NCBI GenBank assembly: GCA_019240125.1
Contig: JAFAYW010000126.1
Span: 1 to 49,321, forward strand
Source: Alphaproteobacteria bacterium
GTDB taxonomy: Bacteria > Pseudomonadota > Alphaproteobacteria > ATCC43930 > CGMCC-115725
Direction of reading: 5' to 3'
DNA length: 49,321 bases
Shown: one piece after another, positions 32,891 to 42,814 of the stretch
Position numbering within the stretch: the stretch's first letter is position 1
Layout: each line of letters starts with the position of its first letter
The notes under the pieces: model-generated
Told to the model about the DNA's origin: nothing
Seen by the model: the letters and a program-made list of their open reading frames with translations, nothing else
Databases searched by the model: none
Made by a program: the position numbers and the translations under genes

Positions 32891-34015
32891 TCAGGCAGCA
32901 GCGCTGGCGCAGAGAAAGTCGCTGATTCGCCTGCTGGCGGAACCATCGCCATAGGGATTATGGGCTCGCGCGAAGCCCGCATAGGCGTCCGGGCAGTCGA
33001 GCAGTTTTGTTGCAGCCGCGAAAATACGCGCCTGATTGGCGCCGACGAGGGCGACCGTGCCCGCCTCGACCGCCTCGGGCCGCTCGGTGACATCGCGCAT
33101 CACCAGCACCGGCTTGCCGAGCGACGGAGCTTCTTCCTGTATCCCTCCGGAATCGGTCAATATCAGGTGGCTGCGCATCATCAGATAAACGAACGGCACG
33201 TAGTCGAGCGGCTTTACCAGATGCACATTCGCCAGACCGCCGAGAAGCCGTCGCACCGGCTCCTGAACTGCGGGATTGAGGTGCACCGGGTACAGGATTT
33301 CGACGTCCCGCCGGTCCGCGACCTGACGCAACGCCTTGCAGATTCCCTCGAACCCCGCCCCAAAACTTTCGCGCCGGTGACCAGTCACCAGAACCAGACG
33401 CTTGTCGGGGCTGAGATAGTCAAACCAGCGGCCGATGCGATGGCGCAGTGCGGCATCCCCCTCGATCGCGGCGCGCACCGTCAGTAATGCATCGATGACC
33501 GTGTTGCCGGTGACGACGATCTTGTCATCCGCGATGTTCTCGGCGCGCAGATTGGCCCTTGCCGCTTCTGTCGGGGCGAACAGCGCGTCGGCGACGCGGT
33601 CGATGACGCTGCGGTTCATCTCCTCGGGCCACGGCCGTTGCATATCTCGCGTCCGCAAACCCGCCTCGACATGACCGACGCGGCAGCCGGCATAAAATCC
33701 GGCCAGAGTAGCGGCCATCGCCGTGGTGGTGTCGCCATGTACCAGCAGCCAGTCCGGCTTTTCGGCGGCGATGACTTTCTTCAAGCCGTTGAGGACGGCG
33801 GCTGTGACATAGGTCAGATCCTGGTCCGGCCGCATGATCGCCAGGTCGTGGTCGGCGCGCAGTCCGAAGAAATCGAGGACCCCACTCAGCATGCTGCGAT
33901 GCTGCCCGGTGGAGCAGGTTACCGTCTCGACATCGGACCGCTCGGTTAATGCTTTGATGACCGGCGCCATCTTTATGGCCTCGGGTCGCGTTCCGAACAC
34001 GACGAGAACCTTCAT
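32891..34015 (-). CDS. wecB: UDP-N-acetylglucosamine 2-epimerase (non-hydrolysing)
   Basis: Converts UDP-GlcNAc to UDP-ManNAc for envelope polysaccharide synthesis. The 374-residue protein starts MKVLVVFGTRPEAIKMAP and shows HGDTTT, HVEAGLRT, PEEMNRSVIDRVAD, GHRRES, PVHLNP and LTDSGGIQEEAPSLGKPVLVMR, covering the substrate and catalytic residues of the GT-B-fold epimerases. ATG 34015 fits the canonical start; ATGs at 34030 and 34048 add 5 or 11 residues. It lies 69 bp downstream of the giant glycosyltransferase gene on the same strand, consistent with a polysaccharide locus. Confidence 0.95.
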   Translation of the reverse strand: MKVLVVFGTRPEAIKMAPVIKALTERSDVETVTCSTGQHRSMLSGVLDFFGLRADHDLAIMRPDQDLTYVTAAVLNGLKKVIAAEKPDWLLVHGDTTTAMAATLAGFYAGCRVGHVEAGLRTRDMQRPWPEEMNRSVIDRVADALFAPTEAARANLRAENIADDKIVVTGNTVIDALLTVRAAIEGDAALRHRIGRWFDYLSPDKRLVLVTGHRRESFGAGFEGICKALRQVADRRDVEILYPVHLNPAVQEPVRRLLGGLANVHLVKPLDYVPFVYLMMRSHLILTDSGGIQEEAPSLGKPVLVMRDVTERPEAVEAGTVALVGANQARIFAAATKLLDCPDAYAGFARAHNPYGDGSASRRISDFLCASAAA

Positions 34016-34084
34016 GATCCGCAGCGCCATTGCCAAGTGGTGCCGCACCCGAGCCGGCCGCGACCGATTTGGTCTAGCGCATGC

Positions 34085-37000
34085 TTATTCGACGCCGCAA
34101 GCCTCGCGGATCAGGGCGTCGATGCGCTCCGGTGAATAATTCTGTGCGATGTGCGCCCGGCTCGCCGTCACGACGCGATCGTACTCGCCCTCGTCGCGGC
34201 ACAGCCGCGCGATGCGCCCGGCAATCATATCGGGGTCATCCGCTACCAGGCACTGTAGTTCTTCGGGCAAGCCAACCCCTTCGGCGGCAACCGAGGTCAT
34301 CACGCAAGGCACGCCCGTCGCGAGGCTCTCCAGAACCTTGCCCTTCAACCCGGCGCCATAGCGCAGCGGCGCAACGGTGATCCGGACCCGCTCGAACACG
34401 CTGTCGAGGGACGGGACAAAGCCGAGCGGAATGACATCCTTGGCCGCCAATCCGCTGATCTCCGCCGGCATGTGGCTCCCGACCAACAACAACTCGATTC
34501 CCGGCACCTGTTTGCGCAACAGCGGCATGATGTTCTGCGTCGCCCATTTGGCGGCATCAACATTAGGGGGATGCCGGTAGCCCCCGATAAAGGCAATGCT
34601 GGCATTGCCAGCGGCGGACCGCTTGATGTCGCGCAACTCGACGGTCCAGGGGACGGTCTGCACCTCGATGTGCGGCGCGATCTCGTGCAGCATTTCGGCT
34701 TCGACATCCGAGTGCACGATCACACAATCGACAAACGACATCGCGCCCAATTCGAGCCGGCGCAGCTGGGCGGCAGTTGTCCGCAATTTCGCGTCGTCAT
34801 GGACCTCGGCCTGGCGCTCGGTGCGCAGGAAGTGCAGGTCGGCGACGTTGTAGAGGATGCGCGCATTGGGGAAATGCTGGCGGATCATGCCGGCATATTT
34901 CGAGGCGTTCGAATAGCGGTGCAGATAGACCAGGTCGAAGGCCTGGGGCTGCTTGCGAAAGACGTCTTCCACCGAGAAGTAGTAGGGGTGGTAAAGGCAC
35001 TCGATGCCGCGGCGCTGCAAATCGGCCGTGTAAGGATCGATCCGGGCCATGTTGTCGCCGGGGATGAAAGTCACCTTGTAGCCAAGGCGCTGCAGCGACA
35101 GCATGTGTTGAAAGGCGGCGTTGGACCCCGCATCCTTATCAGGTTCGGGGACTGAATCATCGATAAAGAGCGCCCGCTGCCGCACCATTCGCTCCGCCTC
35201 CAATTCCGGCAATTCGCCGTTGAAGCGGTGGGCCTCCAGGGTATCTTTCCAGCGCTTGAAGAATTTCCGGTGATTGATTGCCTGAAAGCGCTTCATGCCG
35301 GTGCCGGTCGTGCTGGTCCCGGCGCTGGCGCCTTCGTAATGCACCACTTCGGAGACCGGCTGCACCACCACGCGGTATCCCGCCCGGCGAACGCGGAAGC
35401 AGAGATCGGTGTCCTCGTAATAGGCCGGCACATAATATTCGTCGAACTTCCCAAGTTCCGCGAACAAGGTCGACTTGATCATCAGGGCGGCGCCGGACAC
35501 ATAGTCGGTATCGCGCATATAGCTGAAGCGTGGGTCGTCGGCGGCCTGGTTGCGGCCCCAATTCCACCCGTCGCCCATGCGCCAGATGATGCCGCCGCAC
35601 TCCTGCAGGTTGCCATCGGGGAACAGCAGTTTTGAACCGGCGATGCCAATGTTCGGGTTGCGCTGCAAGGTCTCGTAAAGCTCATCCAGCCAGCGCGGCT
35701 TTACCTGAGTGTCGTTGTTGAGAAACACGACATAATCGCCGCGAGCGGCGTCAAACCCGCGGTTACAGGAAAGCACAAATCCGGAATTGCCGGGATTGCG
35801 GACCAATCGAATGCCGCGACCGAAAACAAAGGCGGCCAGCACTGTCTCATCGCGCGAGCAATCATCGACGATGACGATCTCGAACGGGACAGCAGCGCCC
35901 TGTTCGATGACTGATTTGACGCAATTATAGGTCAGCTCGAATTTGTTGTAGACCGGGATGATGATCGAGATGACCGGCTTGCCCATGTCTTCGAGCGAGA
36001 TCGTCGGATACACCGTCTGGACCCTGTCGATCATCACCTGGAGCTGCGGGCCGAACTCCGCTGCCGTCAGAAGCTCACCAGGGTTCGGCGGTGCGGCGTC
36101 GTGCGCCAGTCCAAAGTAGTAAGACAGCGCCTGGTCGAGCACCTCGACCAGGCTCGCGATCGTCGGTGCCAGGTCTTCAGGCTTCTGGGCGCGGGCGACC
36201 TCGGCCATGATATTGCTGAGGACGAAGCGCATCACACTGGTATCGAAGCCAGCCTGATCGCGCGTCAAAACCAGCGGAAAGGTCGGAACATCGAGCAATG
36301 ACCCGATCGGCCGCAGATGCAGGACATGCCGTGCGTAAGGCAACAGGGTTTCACTGAACTGGATCGAGAAACCGTGCCGCCCATCGCCGACTCCGGCTAG
36401 CTCGAGGTCGGGCCGGTATTCATCAGCGGTGACTGCGGCGAGCAATGCATCGCCATCGCGCAATTCCAGGGCAATCCGCTTGTCCGGCTGCCGGGGGTCC
36501 CATACCCACCCGCGCACTCCGTTCCAATCAGCGAAATCGATGTTGCTTTCGAGGGTTGCTTCGGGAGTCGGCAGTGTCCTGACGCGATGCGTTACGTCGC
36601 CGGGCGCGCCAGGTCCTGCGAGAGGGGCGGGCGTTTCAAGCAGGTCGTCGGCAGTGGCTTCCGCCTCGAGCGTTGTCCCTAGATAGGGGCTTGCCGCTTC
36701 CGCGAGGCTGTTTTCCACCGGAGCGTCGGCGGTGTACTCCGTTTCAATGACGATGGGCGACCCGGGAACCTCGAGGCCGGTCGAGGTGCAGCGAAGATAG
36801 AGCTCGTGGCGCGGCCCGCGCGGCAACACACGGTTCAACAGAACATTGAAGGCGTGCCGCCCATCGCCGATTCCGGCGCCGCGCAGATCCGACCGGTATT
36901 GGTTGGCGACAACGCGGACCAGGGCGTTGTCCCCTTCCAACACCTCGAATTCGACCCGCTGATCGGGGCGAGATGGGTCCCAGACCCAGCCGGTCATTCG

Positions 37001-37297
37001 ATGACCGTTGGCTTCGTCGATGAATCCCTTCAATGCGAGTGCCGGTGCTCGGCCGGCTAGCGTATCAACGTCCTCTGCCGAAGCGGGACCCGCAGTTTGC
37101 CCCCACCCGGCGGCATCACCGTAGAAAACGGCTGAAGGAATAGGCACAGAAATCTCTTCGACGACAGGAGTGGGCGCTTTCCGCGCCCTCTGCGATTGGC
37201 TTCGCCGTGTCTTGAACTTGAGTGCGACCTGCGCTGGAGCGTTCGCGGCATTCGCGCCGTCCTCCTGGATTTTTCCGCCGCGCGGGGCTCTTGCCAT
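34085..37297 (-). CDS. Large bifunctional glycosyltransferase (two repeat modules, GT2, GT4-like)
   Basis: A 1070-residue protein. ATG 37297 has GAGG 5 bp upstream; a GTG at 37327 lacks one. Layout: a basic, low-complexity N-terminus (1-80); two related ~94-residue modules at about 91-184 and 251-344, both with GWVWDPxxPDxR, YRxDL and AGxGDGRHxF; a helical linker; a GT2 catalytic domain (about 440-690) with ISIIIPVYNKFELTYNCVKS, VDDCS, FLNNDTQV (DxD region) and YEDTDLCFRVRRAGYR; and a GT4-like domain (about 730-1070) with FIGGYRHPPNVDAAKW and LRYGAGLKGKVLESLATGVP. It probably adds two sugars in surface polysaccharide or protein glycosylation. No signal peptide; cytoplasmic or peripheral membrane. 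wecB is downstream. Confidence 0.9.
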   Translation of the reverse strand: MARAPRGGKIQEDGANAANAPAQVALKFKTRRSQSQRARKAPTPVVEEISVPIPSAVFYGDAAGWGQTAGPASAEDVDTLAGRAPALALKGFIDEANGHRMTGWVWDPSRPDQRVEFEVLEGDNALVRVVANQYRSDLRGAGIGDGRHAFNVLLNRVLPRGPRHELYLRCTSTGLEVPGSPIVIETEYTADAPVENSLAEAASPYLGTTLEAEATADDLLETPAPLAGPGAPGDVTHRVRTLPTPEATLESNIDFADWNGVRGWVWDPRQPDKRIALELRDGDALLAAVTADEYRPDLELAGVGDGRHGFSIQFSETLLPYARHVLHLRPIGSLLDVPTFPLVLTRDQAGFDTSVMRFVLSNIMAEVARAQKPEDLAPTIASLVEVLDQALSYYFGLAHDAAPPNPGELLTAAEFGPQLQVMIDRVQTVYPTISLEDMGKPVISIIIPVYNKFELTYNCVKSVIEQGAAVPFEIVIVDDCSRDETVLAAFVFGRGIRLVRNPGNSGFVLSCNRGFDAARGDYVVFLNNDTQVKPRWLDELYETLQRNPNIGIAGSKLLFPDGNLQECGGIIWRMGDGWNWGRNQAADDPRFSYMRDTDYVSGAALMIKSTLFAELGKFDEYYVPAYYEDTDLCFRVRRAGYRVVVQPVSEVVHYEGASAGTSTTGTGMKRFQAINHRKFFKRWKDTLEAHRFNGELPELEAERMVRQRALFIDDSVPEPDKDAGSNAAFQHMLSLQRLGYKVTFIPGDNMARIDPYTADLQRRGIECLYHPYYFSVEDVFRKQPQAFDLVYLHRYSNASKYAGMIRQHFPNARILYNVADLHFLRTERQAEVHDDAKLRTTAAQLRRLELGAMSFVDCVIVHSDVEAEMLHEIAPHIEVQTVPWTVELRDIKRSAAGNASIAFIGGYRHPPNVDAAKWATQNIMPLLRKQVPGIELLLVGSHMPAEISGLAAKDVIPLGFVPSLDSVFERVRITVAPLRYGAGLKGKVLESLATGVPCVMTSVAAEGVGLPEELQCLVADDPDMIAGRIARLCRDEGEYDRVVTASRAHIAQNYSPERIDALIREACGVE

Positions 37298-37629
37298 CAG
37301 GTCCTCGGATAGCTGATTCCGTCCCACGCGCGGCCGCTATCCAAGAGGTAACCCGCCGCTGAGCCGCCTTCGCCAAGGGCCGTCGCAACCGGGAGATACG
37401 CCGCAGCATGAGCTTAGGCGAGGGATTTACAGCATACGAAGGTATGAGGACAACCGGCGCACTGGTGATGCGCACGGCAAAGCGAGGATGACCTTGGCGA
37501 ACGGCGGTACTAACCGGGCTTCCGGCCTGGCTATTTACTGAATGATCGATCGGACGGAAGCTTCGGTTCTGAATTCCGGCATACTTGTCGCACAGCAGCA
37601 GTATCGCGTCCGACGATCCGAGGATCTAC
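37298..37629. other. 332-bp intergenic region between divergent genes
   Basis: It separates the divergent starts of the glycosyltransferase (37297) and the DUF3455 gene (37630) and should hold both promoters. I see no gene, clear -35/-10 pair or strong palindrome in it. Confidence 0.5.
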
Positions 37630-38121
37630 ATGAGCCGTTCGAGCTTGTTTGCCGCCTCCGCGGCATTGCTGATTTCCGGCGCCGCGTCTGCTGCCGATTT
37701 GCCAGCTGCTATTCAGGTCAAGGGTGAAACGGTCGTCTTCCAGGCGCATGGGGTGGGGGCCCAGATTTACGAGTGCAGGGGCGACGCGAGCGGCAAGTTG
37801 ACATGGCAGTTTCGCGAACCCATCGCCACCCTGATCCGCGACGGGAAGACGGTCGGCCGGCACTATGCCGGACCGTCCTGGCAGGTCGGTGTCAGTGAAG
37901 TCAAAGGCAAGCTCAACGCAACCAGTCCGGCACCGAACCCGAAGGATATTCCCTGGCTGAAGCTGAGCATCGACGATCCGACGGATGACGGGGAACTGGA
38001 GGGGGTGACGACGGTGCAACGGATTAATACCAGTGGCGGGGTCGCGGCCGGCACATGCGATAAGCCCGGCGACTTCCATGCCGAGCCCTACGCCGCGGAC
38101 TATCTGTTTCTCAAGAAGTGA
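37630..38121 (+). CDS. DUF3455 family secreted protein
   Basis: A 163-residue protein with a clear signal peptide (MSRSSLFAASAALLISGAASA, cut before ADLPA). The mature domain has VVFQAHGVGAQIYECRGD, GKTVGRHYAGPSWQ, IPWLKLSIDDPTDDGELEGVT and GTCDKPGDFHAEPYAADYLF, matching DUF3455, a small periplasmic or secreted domain of unknown function shared by bacteria and fungi. GAGGA precedes ATG 37630; the frame continues upstream without a better start. Two Cys (in ECRG and GTC) may form a disulfide. Confidence 0.88.
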   Translation: MSRSSLFAASAALLISGAASAADLPAAIQVKGETVVFQAHGVGAQIYECRGDASGKLTWQFREPIATLIRDGKTVGRHYAGPSWQVGVSEVKGKLNATSPAPNPKDIPWLKLSIDDPTDDGELEGVTTVQRINTSGGVAAGTCDKPGDFHAEPYAADYLFLKK

Positions 38122-38357
38122 GACGCCGCCTTCGCTGTAACGATCGCGAGTGCTGGTTTGCGATAGCACCGAGACCAGCGACCGCATGCAATCCTGACAC
38201 GTCCTACGCCGCAAAGCCGGCGCGCGGCATCGCGACGATAAACCTGAGCCGGTGCGTCGACGCTATCCGAATCTCTTCCGCCAAGGTGGGTCAATGGCAG
38301 AATACTACACTGCGGCACCTTGAGGCAGGCCGAGCCTCAATACACCGGAGATGAGGA

Positions 38358-40373
38358 ATGGCTGAGAATCTTAGTGACGCTCCGATGCAGCCGTTGTCGG
38401 TCAACGTCGCGGACTGGGCAGAGAGCGCGTCGCAACTTGGAAAGACCATCGTCGATCTCACGCGCGATGCCATGAATGCTCCGGGCCGGCTCGGTCAAGC
38501 CGGCCAGCTCCTCACTGGAGGCGGCGCCGCCGGAAGCGTCCCCGAGGTTTTATTCGCCTTTGCGCTAATGCTGATCTGCGCGATTGGCGTCGCGTGCCTC
38601 GTGGGCCTGGCTTTGCGGTCACAGCGGCACAGGTTGCGGTTGATCGCGCCGCCGTTTGAGCTGCCATCGGCTTTTGCGCTGCTGCGCGCAGGCCTCGTCG
38701 ACGCGGCGCCACCCGCCGCTTATCTGATAGCCGGCCTCGGGGGCGCGGACCTGCTATTTTCCGATCACGGCCTTGTCTTCCACGGTTCCGAGACATTTCA
38801 ATCAGTTCTCGCGATGGCGGTCACGACGTCGTCGATCGTTTGGTTCGCTAGCGTCTTCCTGAGCCTGCCTCTCGGAGTTGGGCGGCCCGGGTTGCGCTTG
38901 TTTCCGATCGACGAGACCGATGCGGCCGTACTGCGCAGCTTTATCCGGCATGTCCTGCTGCTCGGCGGCGGCAGTTGGACCGCGGCATCGGGTCTATATT
39001 ACTGCTGGATCGGCGAGGGGCTGCCGCGGCTGATCATGGTCGCCGCCGGCTTGTTGGCGGGTGCCATGTGCGTGCGCGGGCTGGCACGTGCGTGGCAGCA
39101 CCTGGTCGGGTTCGGCAAGGTCTGGGCTGTCTTGGCGGTAAGTGCGGTCATCGGCCTGACGGCCATTTGGGTCGTCGCCCTCCTCTCTGGCCGGCTGCCG
39201 CCGTTCCGGGAGTTGCTTGAAACGGTACTCGTCCTGATCGGCGTGGCTGCCGCTGATGGTACCGTTTCGCTGGCGCTGGTGCGGTTCCGGCGACACCTTG
39301 CAGCCGGCAAGATCCTCACCCGGCGATTTTATGAACCGCGGCCCGATTCAGAGGACCAGCCGCTCGTCCTCGTCGAGGAGCCCGCCGCGGCACATGGGTC
39401 ACAGGCAATCGCCGCGGAGATGGGGCGCGCGGCGGGCGAGTTGGTGGATCGCATCCACGAGGCCTTGCATTGGGGCCAGACGATCGTGGTCGTGCTGTTG
39501 CTTGCGCATTTCTGGTCGGTTGACCTCGGCGCGCTGCTCGGTCCCGCGGGGGCGCGAACCTGGTTCGGGAGCGTCGTCGATGCCGGGTTTACGCTGCTTG
39601 CCGGCTGGTACATCTGGATACTGTTCGACGCATCCCTGGCGTTTCGGCTGAGCCGCGAAGAGGGCGGTCCGCAAAGCCGCGCGCGCACCATCCAGCCATT
39701 GCTGCATGCGATCGGCCGGCTGGTAATCGGAGCGGTCGCGGTCATGAGCGCTCTATCCTCACTGGGTGCCAACATCGCGCCGCTGCTGGCAAGCGCCGGG
39801 GTGATCGGTATTGCCGTGGGTTTTGGTGCGCAGACCTTGGTCAGAGACCTGTTCAGCGGTGCTTGCTATCTGATCGAAGACGTCTTTCGTGTTGGTGATT
39901 ACATCGAGGGCGGCAGCGCAAAAGGCGTGGTCGAACGCATCACTTTTCGGACAGTCGCGTTGCGCCACCAGAACGGGCCGCTGTACTTTGTGCCCTATGG
40001 TTCGCTGGGGGTCGTGCGCAATAACTCGCGTGACTGGGTGATCGATAAGTTCGAAATCCCGCTGCCGCACACGGTGCAAAGCGAGCGCGTTCGCAAGCTC
40101 GTTAAAAAAGTTGGCCAGGAGATGCTTGAAGACGAAGCTCTCGCCAAGCTCATGGTCGGTCCGTTAAAGGCCAAGCTGTTGCGGATCGAACCTGGAGTAA
40201 AGGTTTTCCGATGCAAGTTCCAGACATTGCCGGAGCGTCAGTTCGAACTGCGCACGGAAGCCTACAGACGTCTTGAAGCCGCTCTCGCCGAGGCGGAAAT
40301 CCCGTTCGCGGATAGTACATCGCGGATTGCGGTATACCCCGGCACCTCTGTGGCTCTGCAGGCGGTTGCGTGA
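38358..40373 (+). CDS. Large MscS-family mechanosensitive channel
   Basis: A 671-residue inner-membrane channel that opens under membrane tension to release solutes in hypo-osmotic shock. Ten or so hydrophobic segments precede the conserved pore helix and beta domain (about 455-560): SAGVIGIAVGFGAQTLVRDLFSG-type pore helix (key features: alternating Gly/Ala, then FGAQ and RDLFSG) and EDVFRVGDYIE. The extended N-terminal membrane region places it with YbiO/YjeP-like large MscS proteins rather than the minimal form. The 236 bp before it hold no gene. Confidence 0.93.
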   Translation: MAENLSDAPMQPLSVNVADWAESASQLGKTIVDLTRDAMNAPGRLGQAGQLLTGGGAAGSVPEVLFAFALMLICAIGVACLVGLALRSQRHRLRLIAPPFELPSAFALLRAGLVDAAPPAAYLIAGLGGADLLFSDHGLVFHGSETFQSVLAMAVTTSSIVWFASVFLSLPLGVGRPGLRLFPIDETDAAVLRSFIRHVLLLGGGSWTAASGLYYCWIGEGLPRLIMVAAGLLAGAMCVRGLARAWQHLVGFGKVWAVLAVSAVIGLTAIWVVALLSGRLPPFRELLETVLVLIGVAAADGTVSLALVRFRRHLAAGKILTRRFYEPRPDSEDQPLVLVEEPAAAHGSQAIAAEMGRAAGELVDRIHEALHWGQTIVVVLLLAHFWSVDLGALLGPAGARTWFGSVVDAGFTLLAGWYIWILFDASLAFRLSREEGGPQSRARTIQPLLHAIGRLVIGAVAVMSALSSLGANIAPLLASAGVIGIAVGFGAQTLVRDLFSGACYLIEDVFRVGDYIEGGSAKGVVERITFRTVALRHQNGPLYFVPYGSLGVVRNNSRDWVIDKFEIPLPHTVQSERVRKLVKKVGQEMLEDEALAKLMVGPLKAKLLRIEPGVKVFRCKFQTLPERQFELRTEAYRRLEAALAEAEIPFADSTSRIAVYPGTSVALQAVA

Positions 40374-40427
40374 CGTGGCGGTCCATGATCATCGCCGAAC
40401 GGCCGATGCCAGTACTAGGGTGAGGCA

Positions 40428-41006
40428 ATGTCTCTGAACTTCACGATTCTCTACGGCTCGGTGCGGGAAGCGCGAGCCGGAATTCGTCTCGCGCGCTTTA
40501 TCGAGAAAACCGTGCTTCAGCGGGGCCATGCCGCTACCCTTGTGGATGCCGCCGAACGGCGATTGCCGTTGCTCGATAAAATGTACAAGGAATACGAGCC
40601 TGGGACCGCACCGGCGATATTGCAGGAGCTCGCCCAGCTTTATCGCGAAAGTGACGGGTTCATTGTCGTCAGCGGCGAGTACAATCACGGTATTCCACCG
40701 GCATTGAAAAACCTTCTCGACCATTTTCTCGAGGAGTATTTCTTCCGCCCCTCGGCGATTGTATGCTACTCCGCCGGTCAATTCGGCGGCGTGCGCGCCG
40801 CGATGCAATTGCGCATGACATTGGCGGAGCTCGGTATGTCGAGTATCCCATCACTGCTGCCAGTCCCGCACATTGGGAGCGCGCTAACGCCCGAGGGCAA
40901 CCCCAACGAGCCTAGATTGGCTGCCATAACCGCAAGATTTTTTGATGAGTTGGAGTGGTATGCCTCGGCATTGCAGCATGCCCGCAATGCCGGCACGCCA
41001 TACTGA
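40428..41006 (+). CDS. NAD(P)H-dependent FMN reductase
   Basis: A 192-residue flavodoxin-fold protein. The FMN phosphate loop is ILYGSVREARAGIRLARF and the isoalloxazine contact is SGEYNHGIPPALKNLLDHF, both hallmarks of the NADPH-dependent FMN reductase family (ChrR/YieF-like). It may reduce quinones, azo dyes, chromate or free flavin; the physiological substrate is unknown. Stand-alone gene, same strand as the MscS channel upstream (54 bp). Confidence 0.92.
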   Translation: MSLNFTILYGSVREARAGIRLARFIEKTVLQRGHAATLVDAAERRLPLLDKMYKEYEPGTAPAILQELAQLYRESDGFIVVSGEYNHGIPPALKNLLDHFLEEYFFRPSAIVCYSAGQFGGVRAAMQLRMTLAELGMSSIPSLLPVPHIGSALTPEGNPNEPRLAAITARFFDELEWYASALQHARNAGTPY

Positions 41007-41068
41007 GAAACGATAGGGGGATTAACAATACTTTCTACTGCAGGTGATTGAGGATATATCGTCCGCTT

Positions 41069-41554
41069 ATGAGTCGATCCGCGATGCTTCCTGACGCAGA
41101 TTCAGACGCGACCTTGAGCACATGGCGAAAATTAGCGGCTTGGGTGCTGGCACTCTGGATCGCCTGTGTTTTTCTTTGGTATCTTCAATTCAAGTTCACC
41201 GCCCACCCCGGCAGCGTTGACCTGTTTACCTTGCTGACGGACTGGCTTGGTTTTCATGGACATGAAAAGGCGATGCGGATCGGTACCGGCAGCGCCGAGC
41301 TGCTGGCGACGATTCTGCTTTTCGCGGCGCGTACGCAAGTCCTTGGCGCGGCATTGGCGCTCTTGATCATGACGGGTGCGATCTTCTTTCATCTGGTGTC
41401 ACCGCTGGGCATCGATCCGTATGGCGATGGTGGCGTTCTGTTCAAGCAGGCTTGCGCCACCTGGGCTGCTGCCGCCAGCATTCTCTGGCTGCGTTGTACT
41501 GACGTGTTTGCGATGATCGCCCTTTTGCATCGTCGCTTGCTGCCCGCGGTTTGA
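41069..41554 (+). CDS. DoxX-like small membrane protein
   Basis: A 161-residue protein with four predicted membrane helices (about 24-42, 69-88, 92-115 and 130-148). The pattern KFTAHPGSVDLFTLLTDWLG, RIGTGSAELLATILLF and MTGAIFFHLVSPLGIDP is typical of DoxX-like/DoxD-related proteins of unknown function. ATG 41069 is assumed; TTG 41048 or ATG 41084 are alternatives. The OpgC-like gene follows 60 bp later. Confidence 0.8.
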   Translation: MSRSAMLPDADSDATLSTWRKLAAWVLALWIACVFLWYLQFKFTAHPGSVDLFTLLTDWLGFHGHEKAMRIGTGSAELLATILLFAARTQVLGAALALLIMTGAIFFHLVSPLGIDPYGDGGVLFKQACATWAAAASILWLRCTDVFAMIALLHRRLLPAV

Positions 41555-41614
41555 TCTGCGGGGAGCCGGCGCGCTCCTGCTGTCGTACATCGCCGAGCTT
41601 ACGAGGGGTCCGCC

Positions 41615-42787
41615 TTGCCAACCGATCTGCCCGTCAAAGTACGCGACCTGCGGCTGGATTTCTTTCGCGGCGCCGCCTTGCTGATCATCTTTATCGCGCA
41701 TTTTCGCGGTGGTTGGCTGTGGGACTTCATCCCGGCCCGCTTCGGACTAAGCGATGCGGCCGACCTGTTCGTATTTTGCTCGGGTTACGCGGCGGCCCTT
41801 GCCTTCGGCGAGACCTTTGTGCGCCGCGGCTTCTGGTTGGGTGCGGCCCGCGTCGCCTTGCGGTGCTGGCAGCTCTATCTCGCACAGATAGCCTTGTTCG
41901 TGGCCGCAGTGGCGCTTTGTGTTGGCGTTACAGGTGTTGGCCCCGGAAGCTATCTACACGTTCTCGGGCTTGAGACTTTTGTCACGGACGCCCCGACCGC
42001 TATCCTCGGACTCACCATATTAAGGTATGTGCCGAACTATTTCGACATTCTGCCGCTTTATATAGCCGTGCTTGCGATGGTCCCGGTGTCGATGTTGTTA
42101 GCGCGCATCTCGCCGAGCCTGGTTATCGCGGCTTCGATCTCGCTTTATGCATTGGCATGGACCGCCGGTCTCAATTTTCCGGGAGAGCCGTTATCGGACA
42201 AAGGCTGGTACTTTAACCCGCTGTGCTGGCAACTGATCTTCTTTACAGGTTTTTCGATCAGCCGAGGCTGGCTGACAGCTCCGCTGCGGTCAAAAGCGGT
42301 CACCGTTGTTTCGATCGCTTTTGTCTGTCTGAGTTTTATCACGTCACGTCCTTCTCTGGTCGCCGGCAGTCCCGCGATAAGAGCGATTGAGGAATTCTTC
42401 AGACTGCACAGCAACAAGACCAATCTCGACTTGTGGCAGTACGCGCATTTCCTGGCAACGGCACAACTCGCGATTGTACTTCTGAAGGGTAGGGAGAGCA
42501 TCCTCGCGAGTCCATGGTGCCGGCCGATCGTGAAATGCGGTCAGCAGGCCTTATCCGTTTTCCTCTGTGGCATGCTGTTGTCGCATCTGTGCAGTATGCT
42601 GCTGATGCGAACAGGTGACGGCTGGGGCATCCAGCTGATCCTCAACGCCGGCGCAGCGACGATCCTGCTCGGCACCGCCCATTCCGTCGCCTGGTTCAAA
42701 ACCAAACCCTGGTCGGCCAAGGCTGGACCGACCCGTGTCACACCCAAGCTCAGCGAAGCTGCGTCTATAGAGGCCCCTGCGGCCTGA
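41615..42787 (+). CDS. OpgC-family membrane acyltransferase-like protein
   Basis: A 390-residue membrane protein with about ten helices, beginning VRDLRLDFFRGAALLIIFIAHF (conserved Arg-Asp...Arg-Gly and His), then SDAADLFVFCSGYAAALAFG, both typical of OpgC, the enzyme that attaches succinyl groups to osmoregulated periplasmic glucans, and of related acyltransferases. The start is TTG 41615 with GAGGGG about 7 bp upstream. No opgG/opgH genes are nearby, so the acceptor is not known. Confidence 0.88.
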   Translation: MPTDLPVKVRDLRLDFFRGAALLIIFIAHFRGGWLWDFIPARFGLSDAADLFVFCSGYAAALAFGETFVRRGFWLGAARVALRCWQLYLAQIALFVAAVALCVGVTGVGPGSYLHVLGLETFVTDAPTAILGLTILRYVPNYFDILPLYIAVLAMVPVSMLLARISPSLVIAASISLYALAWTAGLNFPGEPLSDKGWYFNPLCWQLIFFTGFSISRGWLTAPLRSKAVTVVSIAFVCLSFITSRPSLVAGSPAIRAIEEFFRLHSNKTNLDLWQYAHFLATAQLAIVLLKGRESILASPWCRPIVKCGQQALSVFLCGMLLSHLCSMLLMRTGDGWGIQLILNAGAATILLGTAHSVAWFKTKPWSAKAGPTRVTPKLSEAASIEAPAA

Positions 42788-42814
42788 TCTCCCGGGCGCC
42801 AACCGGTCTCGCAG

